Assembly (NCBI RefSeq): GCF_000004195.4
Contig: NC_030677.2
Location: forward strand, 64,318,222 to 64,382,221
Length of the DNA stretch: 64,000 nucleotides
Reading direction: 5' to 3'
Source of the DNA: Xenopus tropicalis
Taxonomy: Eukaryota; Chordata; Amphibia; Anura; Pipidae
Shown: piece after piece, positions 24,001 to 31,200 of the stretch
Layout: the number at the start of each line of letters is the position of its first letter
How positions within the stretch are numbered: position 1 is the stretch's first letter
Made by a program: the position numbers and the translations under genes
Notes under the pieces: model-generated
The model's input: only the letters and a program-made list of their open reading frames with translations
What the model was told of the DNA's origin: nothing
The model's database searches: none

Positions 24001-25853
24001 AGCTGAAATGTAACAAAATCTACTAAAAATACGTGACCATAATCTGCCATGCAGTTAACCACTGGAAATTTGAAATTTTTTTTATTCACCAAAAAATTTA
24101 TATTTAAATATAATGTGCTGTTGCTCTGCTCTAATAAAACGTGTGTTGGCTTTATAAACACTACTATAGTTTATATAAATAAACTGCGGTTAGCCACTTA
24201 AACTGAATAGGGCAAAAAGCACAGGTTTATAGAGCAGATACTGATAAAATCTGTATAACATAGTAAGTTAGGTTGAAAAAAGACATACGTGCATCACGTT
24301 CAACCAAAATATATAACCTATATATAGCCTATATATAACCTGCCTGCTAGAAGTTGTACAGAATACAACGGGTTTAGTTCTTACACAGATAGACAGGGGG
24401 TCAAATTATATTTACAGCTCTCTACAGGACTACAGACTGAAAGCCCATGTTGGTGGTTGATAAACAGAAAATAGTTTTAATTTATGTAGAGAAGATAACT
24501 GTGTTAAATAACCCTCTCTGCTAACTCTTCAGTTCATAGGCATTTCCGTCCCAGTAGATGATAAGGACATTGCTGAAGAACTGCACAGAAGTAGATCCCA
24601 CTCAGCCCAAAGGTAAATTAAGCATGAAAGATACACCCCTTTTCAATGCGAGCTCAATAAATAGGGCTTGAACTGAACATACTTTTTGGCTATTGATTTA
24701 TATGCACTAAGCCAGCTTCACTAGTGCAATTCCTATCCCACAGAACCTCAGAGAAGTGAATATAACAAGTTACCAGTCAATTAAGAAGCCCTTGATAAAG
24801 AGCTGCTCATAGGGAGGGTTTGTTTATTCAAAGGTAGATAGTGAACTTTGAACAAATTGCCCTGTTTATAAAGGAAAAGGGGGTTAACTGAAAACAGCCC
24901 AGATTTCAAATTAGTGCTTTATAATGGCAAAAAAGAGGAAAATATGTATTTTTAAATTAAAACAATGCAGATTAACTGCAGATTAATTATTAAACTCCAC
25001 GAAGACGAAGTGCTTAATAATCAAACTGTGGGATTGGAGGGTGTTGCATGCCAGAAAAAATAAAGGCACTCAAGAGGGTGAATGGCCTGATCACCCCAGT
25101 TACTTCTGTAAATGTTGTATTACAAGTAGCATTTTTAAAAGCATCATTCACTGAAATGAGTAGAGCTCATGTTTGACTGTCAGTAATAATTCTCAGTCCT
25201 GGCCATATTCTCCATATAGCCACCTGATGGCCTAAGACTAGAGTGGCAGCTTTAGGCTTATAGGCACCCAAGCCCTTGGGTGCCTATAAGGTAAAAAAAA
25301 AAAAAAATGCTTAAAAAAATTCCCCCAGTCCACTACTGAACACTAGTGGGCAAATTCAGCAGAGGAGCTGAGGATCTGTTCTGTGATTGGACTATGGGGT
25401 GGGTTCAGGTCTGATACCTAGGGAAGCAGCAATGAGCATGAATGCAGCCCAATGTAGCACGGACCCTCTTGTCATTCAGACTCCTAGGGTACTATGGGTT
25501 ATGGCAACCACATATATTGTGGGGAAATCAGCATGCTTGGTACTGGAACCAATCAATGCCATGACTGTGTTTGGGAAGCATACAGCTTATGACATATGTA
25601 GGCATGAATACAGTGCCACTGTTGGGCACATAAAGAACCATGGAAAGGTGGAACACGTTCTAAACATTTTCCAATCTTTTTTCTACACAGGGGAAAAATG
25701 TTTGGGCCAAAACAAGTGGAGCTGCATCAGACATGTGGGAAACTGAATGCATACCAATCCCTGCAGATCTGTGACTTGATGTCTGTGACAACAAACGTCA
25801 GGAGGCCAAACCCAGCCGCTGAACTCAATGACCTGTACGACCTTGCTTTTTAA
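1..25853 (+). CDS. WD40-repeat protein, WDR49/WDR64 (CFAP337-like) family, 3' part of gene
   Basis: The last 764 residues of a WD40-repeat protein lie in 23 exons: 1-58, 1619-1664, 2043-2089, 2285-2402, 3663-3732, 3999-4239, 4657-4762, 6585-6736, 7063-7165, 9125-9231, 13554-13648, 14818-14872, 15753-15798, 16891-16947, 18084-18246, 18379-18471, 19539-19597, 20615-20756, 20846-20885, 21320-21408, 22656-22822, 24533-24612, 25691-25853. Codon phase agrees at all 22 junctions. WD-type strand ends are visible (VRIWNPYVPG, VMVWDIE, IKIWDLL, LKQWDLS, IFIWDV, ITFWHI, VYIWNIS, VRLWSMKG), so at least eight blades of a probable double propeller are here. The N-terminal part, where relatives may carry EF-hands, lies outside the window. 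The family is linked to motile-cilium axonemes. WDR49, WDR64, WDR95 and EFCAB8 are close paralogs; I favour a WDR49-like member but cannot fix the ortholog. Confidence 0.88.
284..674. mobile_element. hAT-type nonautonomous element with perfect 8-bp TSD
   Basis: Ends caggggtcctcaaactt / agtttgaggatccctt, flanked on both sides by ctctaaag (276-283 and 675-682). The middle is a pyrimidine-rich degenerate tandem repeat (ccactgagtcctccctcttc units), which produces open frames on both strands that are not genes. Confidence 0.85.
1221..1360. repeat. Short foldback element, probable MITE
   Basis: The inverted ends cagtcgcggcgactta and attagtcgccgctactg face each other across about 110 bp. No clear target duplication. 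Confidence 0.4.
1619..1664 (+). CDS. WD40 gene, exon b
   Basis: A 46-nt exon with acceptor tcttttag and donor CAA|gtaagt. It encodes TRDTDEGVLYFGDEQ; phase 2 in, phase 0 out. Confidence 0.8.
2043..2089 (+). CDS. WD40 gene, exon c
   Basis: A 47-nt exon encoding GCINVILISSVAETI with a split Arg at its end; donor AAG|gttagt. It continues the GDxxGxI strand of the preceding exon. Confidence 0.8.
2285..2402 (+). CDS. WD40 gene, exon d
   Basis: Acceptor ttctcag, donor CAG|gtaaac; 118 nt. It encodes SWTKCQIIDDIPSVSMDII and ends HNDWVTQ, a typical blade opening (HxDWVTQ) of this family. Confidence 0.85.
3259..3529. repeat. Foldback repeat with agggccagattt ends
   Basis: Inverted ends (agggccagattt / aaatctgggcct) enclose C-rich sequence in the intron before exon e. 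The open frames on both strands here carry no protein signal. Confidence 0.45.
3663..3732 (+). CDS. WD40 gene, exon e
   Basis: Acceptor taattgcag, donor ATAG|gtaggt. It encodes IRYVNAIDSIISSSNDDYTA and ends in phase 1. Confidence 0.85.
3999..4239 (+). CDS. WD40 gene, exon f
   Basis: The largest internal exon (241 nt). A basic, Ser-rich linker (STRSKRSML) precedes KVKRGVKAFDFC and a WD blade ending LDRIVRIWNPYVPG. The VRxWxPYVP signature is the most diagnostic family motif in the window. Confidence 0.92.
4657..4762 (+). CDS. WD40 gene, exon g
   Basis: Encodes WPTGLLRGHSSPITFLQIA and ends STDCTVM, so the WD dipeptide of the blade falls in the next exon. Phase 2 in, phase 0 out; donor ATG|gtatgc. 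Confidence 0.92.
4783..5114. mobile_element. Palindromic MITE, tacaggtatgggacc family, copy 1
   Basis: Terminal inverted repeats tacaggtataggaccc / ggtccgatacctgta. Internal marks shared with seven other copies here are ttatccagaatgctcggg, aataaggattaattatat and atggagtctatgggaga. It is noncoding and can fold into a hairpin. Confidence 0.8.
6108..6365. repeat. T2-type MITE fragment (ggttgctaggatccaat subfamily)
   Basis: Begins tttaaaggagcagtttacct and contains gtttgttcagcagatatctg and gttgctaggatccaatt. Related fragments occur at 12743, 19335, 23632, 52866 and 55833. Confidence 0.6.
6585..6736 (+). CDS. WD40 gene, exon h, ending at a GC donor
   Basis: Encodes VWDIEEHTCLINVISKASQ, then IKGEIATCFF and LYIATDSFSMLQLQH. 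Ending at CATAG|gcaagt leaves phase 2, which the next exon needs. The GT four bases later (CAA|gtaagc) would leave phase 0 and break the frame. The intron is therefore read as GC-AG. Confidence 0.88.
7063..7165 (+). CDS. WD40 gene, exon i
   Basis: Acceptor ttctacag, donor TCG|gtgggt. It encodes ITHPDVPSVSHKEPVTCCQY and ends VSCSEGS; SHKEPVxCCxY is a conserved family block. Confidence 0.92.
7588..7877. mobile_element. Palindromic MITE, tacaggtatgggacc family, copy 2
   Basis: agtatgggacctgttatcc at one end and gatcccataactgta at the other, with the shared internal blocks. Slightly degraded. Confidence 0.7.
8751..8897. repeat. MITE of the ggggcagatttatcaaa family, degraded
   Basis: gaggcagattgatcaaaatg and ttttgataaatctgctcc form inverted ends. 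Better copies lie at 21665 and 51372. Confidence 0.55.
9125..9231 (+). CDS. WD40 gene, exon j
   Basis: Acceptor catgtgtag, donor CAG|gtaaga. It encodes VIKIWDLLTGKLVSEVRGAH followed by SAAITCLALDNTGS. Confidence 0.92.
9301..9442. repeat. Dispersed repeat containing tttataaagcaccaacat
   Basis: The block from ttattattgttattattaac through tttataaagcaccaacat to gccctgctcgttagagct is repeated in the same orientation near 31062-31225. Probably a retroelement or MITE remnant; class not determined. Confidence 0.5.
9484..9800. mobile_element. hAT-like element remnant
   Basis: Ends caatggttggcaaact / agtttgggagccactg. Its internal segment gagttttnggtgtatctag is shared with 46800-46969. No clean 8-bp duplication. 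Confidence 0.5.
9878..9926. repeat. (CTAT)n microsatellite
   Basis: Imperfect tetranucleotide run of ctat/ctgt units. Confidence 0.8.
10616..11040. mobile_element. T2-type MITE, complete
   Basis: Bounded by TTAA with terminal inverted repeats ttaaaggaacagtaacacc / ggtgttactgttcctttaa. Long internal inverted arms share tataatgtgctgctgccctg and tatataaataagctgct with their complements, so the whole unit can fold. An open frame at 10860-11171 runs across it and is not a gene. Confidence 0.85.
11307..11352 (+). repeat. Non-LTR retroelement 3' tail
   Basis: tatgtgacaaataaaatttg followed by repeated aatttg, a typical truncated LINE 3' end with a short tandem tail. Confidence 0.5.
11741..11862 (+). 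repeat. LINE-type 3' end with ctatgtaa tail
   Basis: ggttgaacttgatggactct, then ttttttcaaccctatgtaac, ending in repeated ctatgtaa. A truncated non-LTR element; the same family appears reversed at 24255. Confidence 0.6.
12743..13000. repeat. T2-type MITE fragment
   Basis: gaagggtgagttcacttcta and aattaagccctagcaacc identify an old copy of the same subfamily as 6108-6365. Confidence 0.45.
13554..13648 (+). CDS. WD40 gene, exon k
   Basis: Encodes MFSVAKDGSLKQWDLSSTS, then SCLTTLKEAVA. A stronger-looking donor inside (TCT|gtaagc at 13609) would leave phase 0 and not fit; GCAG|gtttga leaves phase 1 and joins cleanly to the next exon. Confidence 0.82.
13705..14570. mobile_element. Xenopus repeat element with internal minisatellite
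   Basis: Starts cagtgctgtccaacttctac, hAT-like in style, then a long AT-moderate body, then the 34-bp minisatellite. The right end is not sharply defined; I place it where similarity to the pattern fades. Confidence 0.5.
14093..14325. repeat. 34-bp minisatellite, first array, with orientation switch
   Basis: About six units of the form gtgtgtgccatactctgcct plus gccctatgctgcct. The first unit reads on the opposite strand (gcatagggcaagcagagtat), so there is an inversion junction near 14128. Open frames at 14109-14479 are repeat artefacts. Confidence 0.85.
14818..14872 (+). CDS. WD40 gene, exon l
   Basis: A 55-nt exon with acceptor ttttccag and donor CG|gtagga. It encodes LTDGQYDCTYAWLHNK; the DCTY segment matches the family's blade start after the LKxD linker. 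Confidence 0.8.
15753..15798 (+). CDS. WD40 gene, exon m
   Basis: A 46-nt exon encoding FMISAGCGKQITILP, the strand equivalent to VGWDRRIxIY in relatives. Acceptor ctttaaag, donor CCA|gtaagt. Confidence 0.82.
16891..16947 (+). CDS. WD40 gene, exon n
   Basis: A 57-nt phase-0/phase-0 exon encoding QDSAVLENQYPNHTLISNM. Skipping it would keep the frame, so alternative use is possible. The acceptor (aaaaggatcag) has a weak pyrimidine tract, making this one of the less certain exons. Confidence 0.62.
17066..17240. repeat. Palindromic MITE, tacaggtatgggacc family, partial copy
   Basis: tacctgtatatccagaatgc to tactgttttattattgcaga; only about half of the element is recognisable. Confidence 0.55.
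18084..18246 (+). CDS. WD40 gene, exon o
   Basis: Encodes NKHKGEILCVASCPPNLVA, then SSDGEIFIWDVTSG; HKxxILCVAxCPP is a conserved family blade. Donor ACAG|gtctga, phase 1. Confidence 0.92.
18379..18471 (+). CDS. WD40 gene, exon p
   Basis: Encodes SSDLIIQKLIFLSSRDWKN followed by ECAVLAASGPNG. Acceptor tttatatag, donor AACG|gttagt. Confidence 0.88.
18771..19262. repeat. 34-bp minisatellite, second array (about 14 units)
   Basis: Units recur every 34 bp (catactctgc at 18771 and 18805, and onward). The right flank, gggaggtgaacctggaagag, is the inverted counterpart of the left flank of the first array. Because 34 is not a multiple of 3, several overlapping Cys/Leu/Pro-rich open frames appear; none is a gene. 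Confidence 0.9.
19539..19597 (+). CDS. WD40 gene, exon q
   Basis: A 59-nt exon encoding QITFWHIFDGGKVFGSFPS, a blade ending; acceptor tttttcag, donor AGT|gtatgt, phase 0 out. Confidence 0.88.
20615..20756 (+). CDS. WD40 gene, exon r
   Basis: Encodes SHYQTAVRDMAISEDDSTL and the blade end QLFYVYIWNIS, then GPEAHPPP. Donor ACCTT|gtgagt, phase 1. Confidence 0.9.
20846..20885 (+). CDS. WD40 gene, 40-nt exon s with GC donor
   Basis: Encodes IHCWRAHQCDIT, the family's WRAHxxxIT blade opening. The acceptor is tttttgcacag. The donor is ACCAG|gcaagt, a consensus GC donor. Without this exon, exon r would join the next exon as an in-frame TAG at the natural tag|AG acceptor. With it, both phases close. 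Confidence 0.78.
21320..21408 (+). CDS. WD40 gene, exon t
   Basis: Encodes VVPVSKYKLVVTSSVDCTV, then RLWSMKGEPI. Acceptor ttttaactag, donor ATTG|gtatgt, phase 1. Confidence 0.9.
21648..22241. mobile_element. Palindromic MITE, tacaggtatgggacc family, interrupted by a second MITE
   Basis: The outer element starts tacaggtatgggacctgg and resumes ctggtgttttcccgataagg, ending ggatcctataacct. The break is filled by the element at 21665-21991, with cctgg on both sides as the likely target duplication. Confidence 0.75.
21665..21991. mobile_element. MITE of the ggggcagatttatcaaa family, nested
   Basis: Inverted ends gggggcagatttatcaaa / atcataaatctgcccc; it sits inside the older palindromic MITE and so inserted later. 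A poly-T run lies in its middle. Confidence 0.75.
22656..22822 (+). CDS. WD40 gene, exon u
   Basis: Starts TFGQSELWEAKKRESWIG, a family block immediately after the last propeller strand (IGTFGQ). It continues into a polar Ser-, Gln- and Asn-rich tail. Donor GAG|gtgagg, phase 0. Confidence 0.88.
22970..23365. repeat. Old copy of the aaggtggccatacac foldback family
   Basis: taaaggtggccatacacatt at one end and ccgtgcgtgtatgggcagct at the other. The open frame at 23170-23409 lies in it. A complete copy is at 58121. Confidence 0.5.
23632..23930. repeat. T2-type MITE fragment
   Basis: Starts ttaaaggggttgttcacctt and contains gctatatggttgctacgggc; the right end is eroded. Confidence 0.6.
24255..24425 (-). 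repeat. LINE-type 3' end, reversed
   Basis: Opens tagtaagttaggttgaaaaa and continues gcatcacgttcaacc, the reverse complement of the tail seen at 11741. Confidence 0.5.
24533..24612 (+). CDS. WD40 gene, exon v
   Basis: Encodes FIGISVPVDDKDIAEELHRS followed by RSHSAQ. Acceptor actcttcag, donor AAAG|gtaaat, phase 2. Confidence 0.8.
25691..25853 (+). CDS. WD40 gene, last coding exon
   Basis: Acceptor ttctacacag. It encodes GKMFGPKQVELHQTCGKL, then NAYQSLQICDL, and ends DLYDLAF with a TAA at 25851. The conserved-looking helix shows this frame is right; an overlapping longer frame at 25387-25746 is a shadow. Confidence 0.82.
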
Positions 25854-26160
25854 CTCACATGTCCCAGGTTGAAAACTAAGCGCCAGTGAAAAGCATAAAA
25901 TGCTCCATCGCTGTGGCGCCTGGACTGTGACATGGCTTATACCCTGAAACTAGAGAGTGTGTAGCCTGCTCTGTGTAACTGCTGCTGATCCCAACAACTC
26001 ATGGCTCAGAAAACTCAAACCATGTATATAATTCATCTATTTTTAAATTTAAACAGTTGATAAACAGCATATAAATGTACGGTCTTTTCTAAGATGATAA
26101 TGTAGCCCCTGCACAGACTAAAATGTCACATCTCATAACTGCCAAAATTGTCTGCAATGT

Positions 26161-26166
26161 AATAAA
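26161..26166 (+). terminator. Poly(A) signal of the WD40 gene
   Basis: AATAAA lies 308 nt after the stop codon, in an otherwise uninformative 3' untranslated stretch. Cleavage would be expected near 26180-26195. Confidence 0.65.
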
Positions 26167-26229
26167 CCTGCTTATACACATCAAGTGCTGCATTTCTAAA
26201 ATGTCCATCAATATGATCAGACTCTTCTC

Positions 26230-26498
26230 TTAAAGGAACAGTAACAACAAGAAGTAATTAGAAAATTATGTACTGTTGCCCTGCACTTGTAAAAATGGTG
26301 TTTTACAGAGCTTATGTTATCTGCTATGTAGCCCTATTTCAATTTAAATAGCAACCCCGTGGCTACACAGCAGCTTATTTATATGAACTAGTAATGTTTC
26401 TGAAACAAACACACAACTTTTACCAAAGCAGGGCAACAGTACATTATATTTGAATAACATTGATACACTTTCAATCTTTGGAGTTACTGTTCCTTTAA
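26230..26498. mobile_element. T2-type MITE between the two genes
   Basis: TTAA-bounded, with ttaaaggaacagtaacaac / gagttactgttcctttaa ends; same subfamily as 10616-11040. It lies just after the WD40 gene's poly(A) site. The rest of the intergenic stretch (26499-27690) shows nothing I recognise. Confidence 0.8.
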
Positions 26499-27709
26499 AG
26501 GCTACATTCTTACAAAAGAGAATGCAAAGGCAGGGAATGGGACTCATGGCTCATTACTGATTTGGAGTTGCTGATGCTAAGAAAATACTGCAAGAGTTGC
26601 TATACTATACTATATTGTACATTGTATTTAGGACTCCAGCCTCTTTGATTTACAGAGTAAACATGTCGGTATATTGTTGTGCTTTCCATTAAGTATGTGG
26701 TGTGCTCAGGTCCTATGCTAGTATAGTGTTTATCAAACTGTGAGGCCTGACTAGTTATACTCCTTGCTCCTAGTACTGCTTTACAGAAGTGCCAGTTGCC
26801 TCTTATATTGAGTGGCATTGCCCCCTGAGCCAAAGTGTATACAAGAATATAAAAAAAAAAAATTGCCGACACCTAATTCCAATTTTGACAGTGATGATGT
26901 GGTGGTAGAGACCTGGGTGACATAAGGATACAAACCTATGTTAGTAAATATTTCAGCTGCTTTAGTCAGCTATGGTTAACTGTAAGCACGGTTAAGTTGT
27001 TTGTACTAAGAAAAACATTAGGTTATATATATCTAATATAGAATTACTAATCACCCACAACAATTTCTAATAACAAATTTACATAAACAAATTCAGAATG
27101 TTTCTACTTATTACAAAATAATTTAATAGGGCATATAATAAAACCGTGAATCAAAATACAAAATTATTATTCATCAAAATACATTTTTCTTCTGTATTTA
27201 CAGAACTACTGATTTACTCCAGAAGCTCATCAAACTGTTTAAAGTTAGAGACCTGAAAAACAGACCTATTTTCACACATGCACAATAGCTAGGACCATGC
27301 ATTTTCAATATGCCTAGGAGTCTGTGGCGTAACTACACAGGTAGCAGACTTCACCGTTGTGTGGAGAAAGGAGTAGCAGGTGGCCTGCAATGGACACAAA
27401 ATGTTTTGTGAGGGAGGGGCTAAGCTACTCCTAGTAGCCCTTTGAGCAGACATACAAAGAGGGACATACTGAGTGGAATGCAGCTATTAAACTTTGCAAT
27501 GTTCACCTGTTTAAAAGCCAGCATCTTATTGGTTGCTATAAGTTACTGCTCATGGGCAAATTTAGTGTTTTTTATTACATATGTGGGTTAATCTTCTTCA
27601 GTGTAAATGTAAATCATTGTGGTAAAACATATGTATTGCTTAGTAGCCCAAAGTGGCAAGACAATCAATGTGTTTCAGACAAGAAAGGCTTGGAAATGGC
27701 TGAATAGCT

Positions 27710-27715
27710 TTTATT
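27710..27715 (-). terminator. intu: Candidate poly(A) signal of intu
   Basis: AATAAA on the - strand, about 375 nt after the intu stop codon. A second AATAAA at 27581-27586 is an alternative. Nothing else in the sequence decides between them. Confidence 0.45.
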
Positions 27716-28089
27716 AAGTAACTTAATCCCTAAATAAAATTTCTCACAGACACACACAAATACCTGTCAGCCATGTCCAAATAAGTGCAAACAGTAGCTA
27801 ATTTTATCTTAAAACTATTAAGTAGCATTTTGTTTTAATCCAAATATGAATTCACGGGGTAATGTCACCCAGGTGTATAGTCAGCCTGTGGCTAAGCACT
27901 GATATTAAGTGTCAGGCAATAACACAGAGGTCACAGTGGTTAAAAAAATTAAATAGAAAAGCGAATAAAAAATGTGCATTTTAGAATAAACGATAATGAT
28001 AAAAGTCTAGTACAATATGTACTAAATACAGATAGGGGACAGATTGTTTTCCCTGCACACATAACAGGTCTATTTAAGCTGTATTCCTT

Positions 28090-28201
28090 TTACAAAGGCA
28101 TCCCGAAGGAGAGCTTAAAGGCCAGCTCAACAGAAATTTCTGTAACGGAGTCGTGAAAACAAACATAGAGCTCCTGAGGCTGCGGCTGCATGAAGAGTCT
28201 C
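28090..28201 (-). CDS. intu: intu exon 16 (stop codon)
   Basis: Residues 918-953: [20 protein letters not shown], then [16 protein letters not shown] and TAA at 28092-28090. Acceptor ccatgcag. [13 protein letters not shown] is an exact family match, fixing the 3' end of the gene. Confidence 0.95.
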
Positions 28202-31200
28202 CTGCATGGGGGGAAACAGGACAATTAAGGTACCAGGCACAGGAACAAATACAAAAAAGACACGGCTGTCAGAATTTACTAGTCACTCAGAACATTATAA
28301 ATATTATGTTAACTGATACAGGTCCAGGACAAGACAGAGTCAGGTAATAATTTAGTAAGGTAAACAATTCCTGTGTTCCTCTGAAAAATAAGAAGAATCG
28401 CTCAACCATTTGGGAGTTAACAGTTTTGGGGCAGAAGTAGCAGCCTCCCCAAAGTTGAACTACATTAGTGTGGTACCTTTTAAAAAGTTCCTACTTTAAA
28501 TTCACCTTTGAGGGTGAAGACACACGGGGGGCTACTAGTAGCAGCTACTTGTTGTGGCTACTAAAATAGACAATGCTGATCATTTACTGATAAGTCTCAA
28601 TGTGTTTTAGCAGAGGCAATTCTCAGTATTGCCCATGGCAGGGTATTTGTTGGTGTTTAGTAGCTGTGAAAAAGTAGCTGCTACTAGTAGCTCCGTGTGT
28701 CTTCACCCTAAAAAATTTAGTTTATCTAGTCCTAGTTACCTGCCCATTGTAGTGAAATGCTGTTGTTTAACTGCTTGTGAACCTGAGTGCAAAGCGCTCT
28801 GGCTCTTTAAACTGCTAGAATGAAGTTCAAATATCTGTGCCTTTTCTGAATACAATGCTACCTGCATTTGGCAGTGCTCTATTCATGGGGGAAAGTGGTG
28901 GGAAACTACTAATTTGGAGCGTTGTGCAGAGCGCAGCACATGCCCAGACACAAGTGCTCATTTTATGAACACAGAGGGGCAGATTTATCAAAGTGTGAGA
29001 TCAAAGCTCTCTAATTTAGCAGAAAAAAAGTTAAAGCCCCTCAAGCCCTCCACAACTACTAATTGGAAGGGGCTGCACGTATCTAAGCATTCCCAGGCTT
29101 CTTAAAACAACAAAAACAAAAAAAGGTGGACAGCAGTCAATCTTCCAATAAAAATAATGTTTTATTTTATCAGCTTTAGAACAGACCAAGCCTTAATGCC
29201 TTATGTGTTCTGGTGCTATCCCCCTTAATCATAGGCACTAATATCATGAATCTCATACTTCTGCCCCTATGTGATGAAAACATGGAGCAGGCATAAACAC
29301 ATTTTATCACAGTTATTACTATAACTATAAAAAAGCATTTATTTCCTACTTTTCTTGCTTTGTTCAATGTGTCAGTTTGTCAAAATGTTGAACACCCCAT
29401 GAAACTTATAAAATGATTAAGCAGTGTGTTAAAATGAATGCAATGCAATGGGAGAAAAAGCACTCTTCTATGTTGAATGGAGAATAAAAGGTATCATTAA
29501 TCATGGTTACCGCCAGATATAAACTACCAAACATTTGCTAAATCAGTCCCACAGGATTACAGCCTTATAAGAATACCATGCACAACTTTACTGTAACTTT
29601 ATATAAATTCACTATAAACATTACATTGTGCTTACCCTACAACCCAATATGACATAGTTGGCGGGGATTTCTTTTGGTCATTCCAATTCTCAGGAGAGCA
29701 CTCAAATAAAACTCCATGTTCTTTAATGGGACCAAACCCTGCAACATCCATGCAGGCCACAGAATCACTCTGTTTGGAGTTCTGCAAATAAAGTACAAAT
29801 GTTTCACTATAATATTATCTTTATGCCAATGTGCAGGTGACTGTAACACCATTTCCCTAATGATATGTTGAACTAAAATATTAAGAGCTGGATGTATATT
29901 TCATTACATTTTTTGTTTATTTATCCAAGATACTAGAAAGTACAACATTTAGACAAGGATAAAACTGCTCTATTTGCTGTTATAGCCTTGTCTTGTCTCT
30001 GTGGCAAGTTGGCTACACATTGGCTAACAAGAAGCAAGTTGAGGAATGGCCAGTAAACAGGGTCATACTTGTCACTCCCTAGGTTTTTGTAATAACCTGT
30101 ACAGAAACATATGTAATCTATGATAGCACAGACACTCCCCCCCTTTAGTATGCACTTTTGTGTAAGGATATTTGTAGCCAGTAGGTAACAGTTGCTGCCA
30201 CCTCACCTTTTGATTTAGAGCTTGCTGAAACACAGAATGGATTGACAGACAGCAGCGATGGAAATTCTTGATCAGCTGAGGATGAATGGAGCCACCAAGC
30301 TGTTCTACCTCTTTGTGTGTTGGAGAGATAAAGACCCCTTGTAGAGTTTCAAAGTATAAGTAATGGAAGAGAGTATTTTCTGGGCCTGAAGTTAACCTTC
30401 AAAATGTCAGAAAAGGGCAGAATAAAAAATAATGGTACACACGGCTGCTATACATATAGTCGAATGAGTCCTGCAACACGTCACGTAGCCACAAAAAATG
30501 CATATATTGTGCAAGTGGTGATTAGGGGAGATGGATCCGTGGGTTTCTACCTCTTTTTCTTAGCCCTCAGATAACATCACATCACTGGTTTTATGATATT
30601 ACTTCAGTTTTATGGTGGCCAGTTGGTTGGGTTGCAGATAAAGCTGTTGGGGGTTGGATTTGGCGTTGGGTCCAAAAACATAAAACCACAGGCTGTGGGT
30701 CTGGGTGCAAGTGCACACGACTAGATAAATGCAGGTCTCCAATATGTATAACATATAGGAGAAATAAAAGATTGGAAGAGAAAGTAGGAGTTCCCTGCAC
30801 CCTTTAACCTCCTCAACAGACAATTCACTTACTTGATAGTGTTATAAATATCGTCAGTTTCCCTTTCTGACAGATTCTTTCTAAGGCTTCCAGAACTAAA
30901 TGGATTTGGAAGTGAATACTTCTTCTTGTTTATCTAAAGAGGCAAAAATACATTAATACATTTTTTAAAAAAAATTACTTTCTAGCATTACATTTTCTTT
31001 TTTAAATGATATGCTTATGGAGTGGCCAATTATACATTATCCTTAGTACAACGCCAGCAACTGCATATTATTGTTATTATCATCACGGATTTATAAAGCA
31101 CCAACATCATCTGCAGGTCAGAAGATTAAATTGGCATTTACATTCAGCATTCAGATTTACACACAAAGCAGCCCATAACCGACTACGGAAAGAGGTAAAC

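Noticed and set aside
25387..25746. 119-codon open frame overlapping the last WD40-gene exon.
   Set aside because: It reads the exon in another frame. The phase-consistent frame gives a coherent C-terminus (KMFGPKQVELHQTC), so this one is a shadow.
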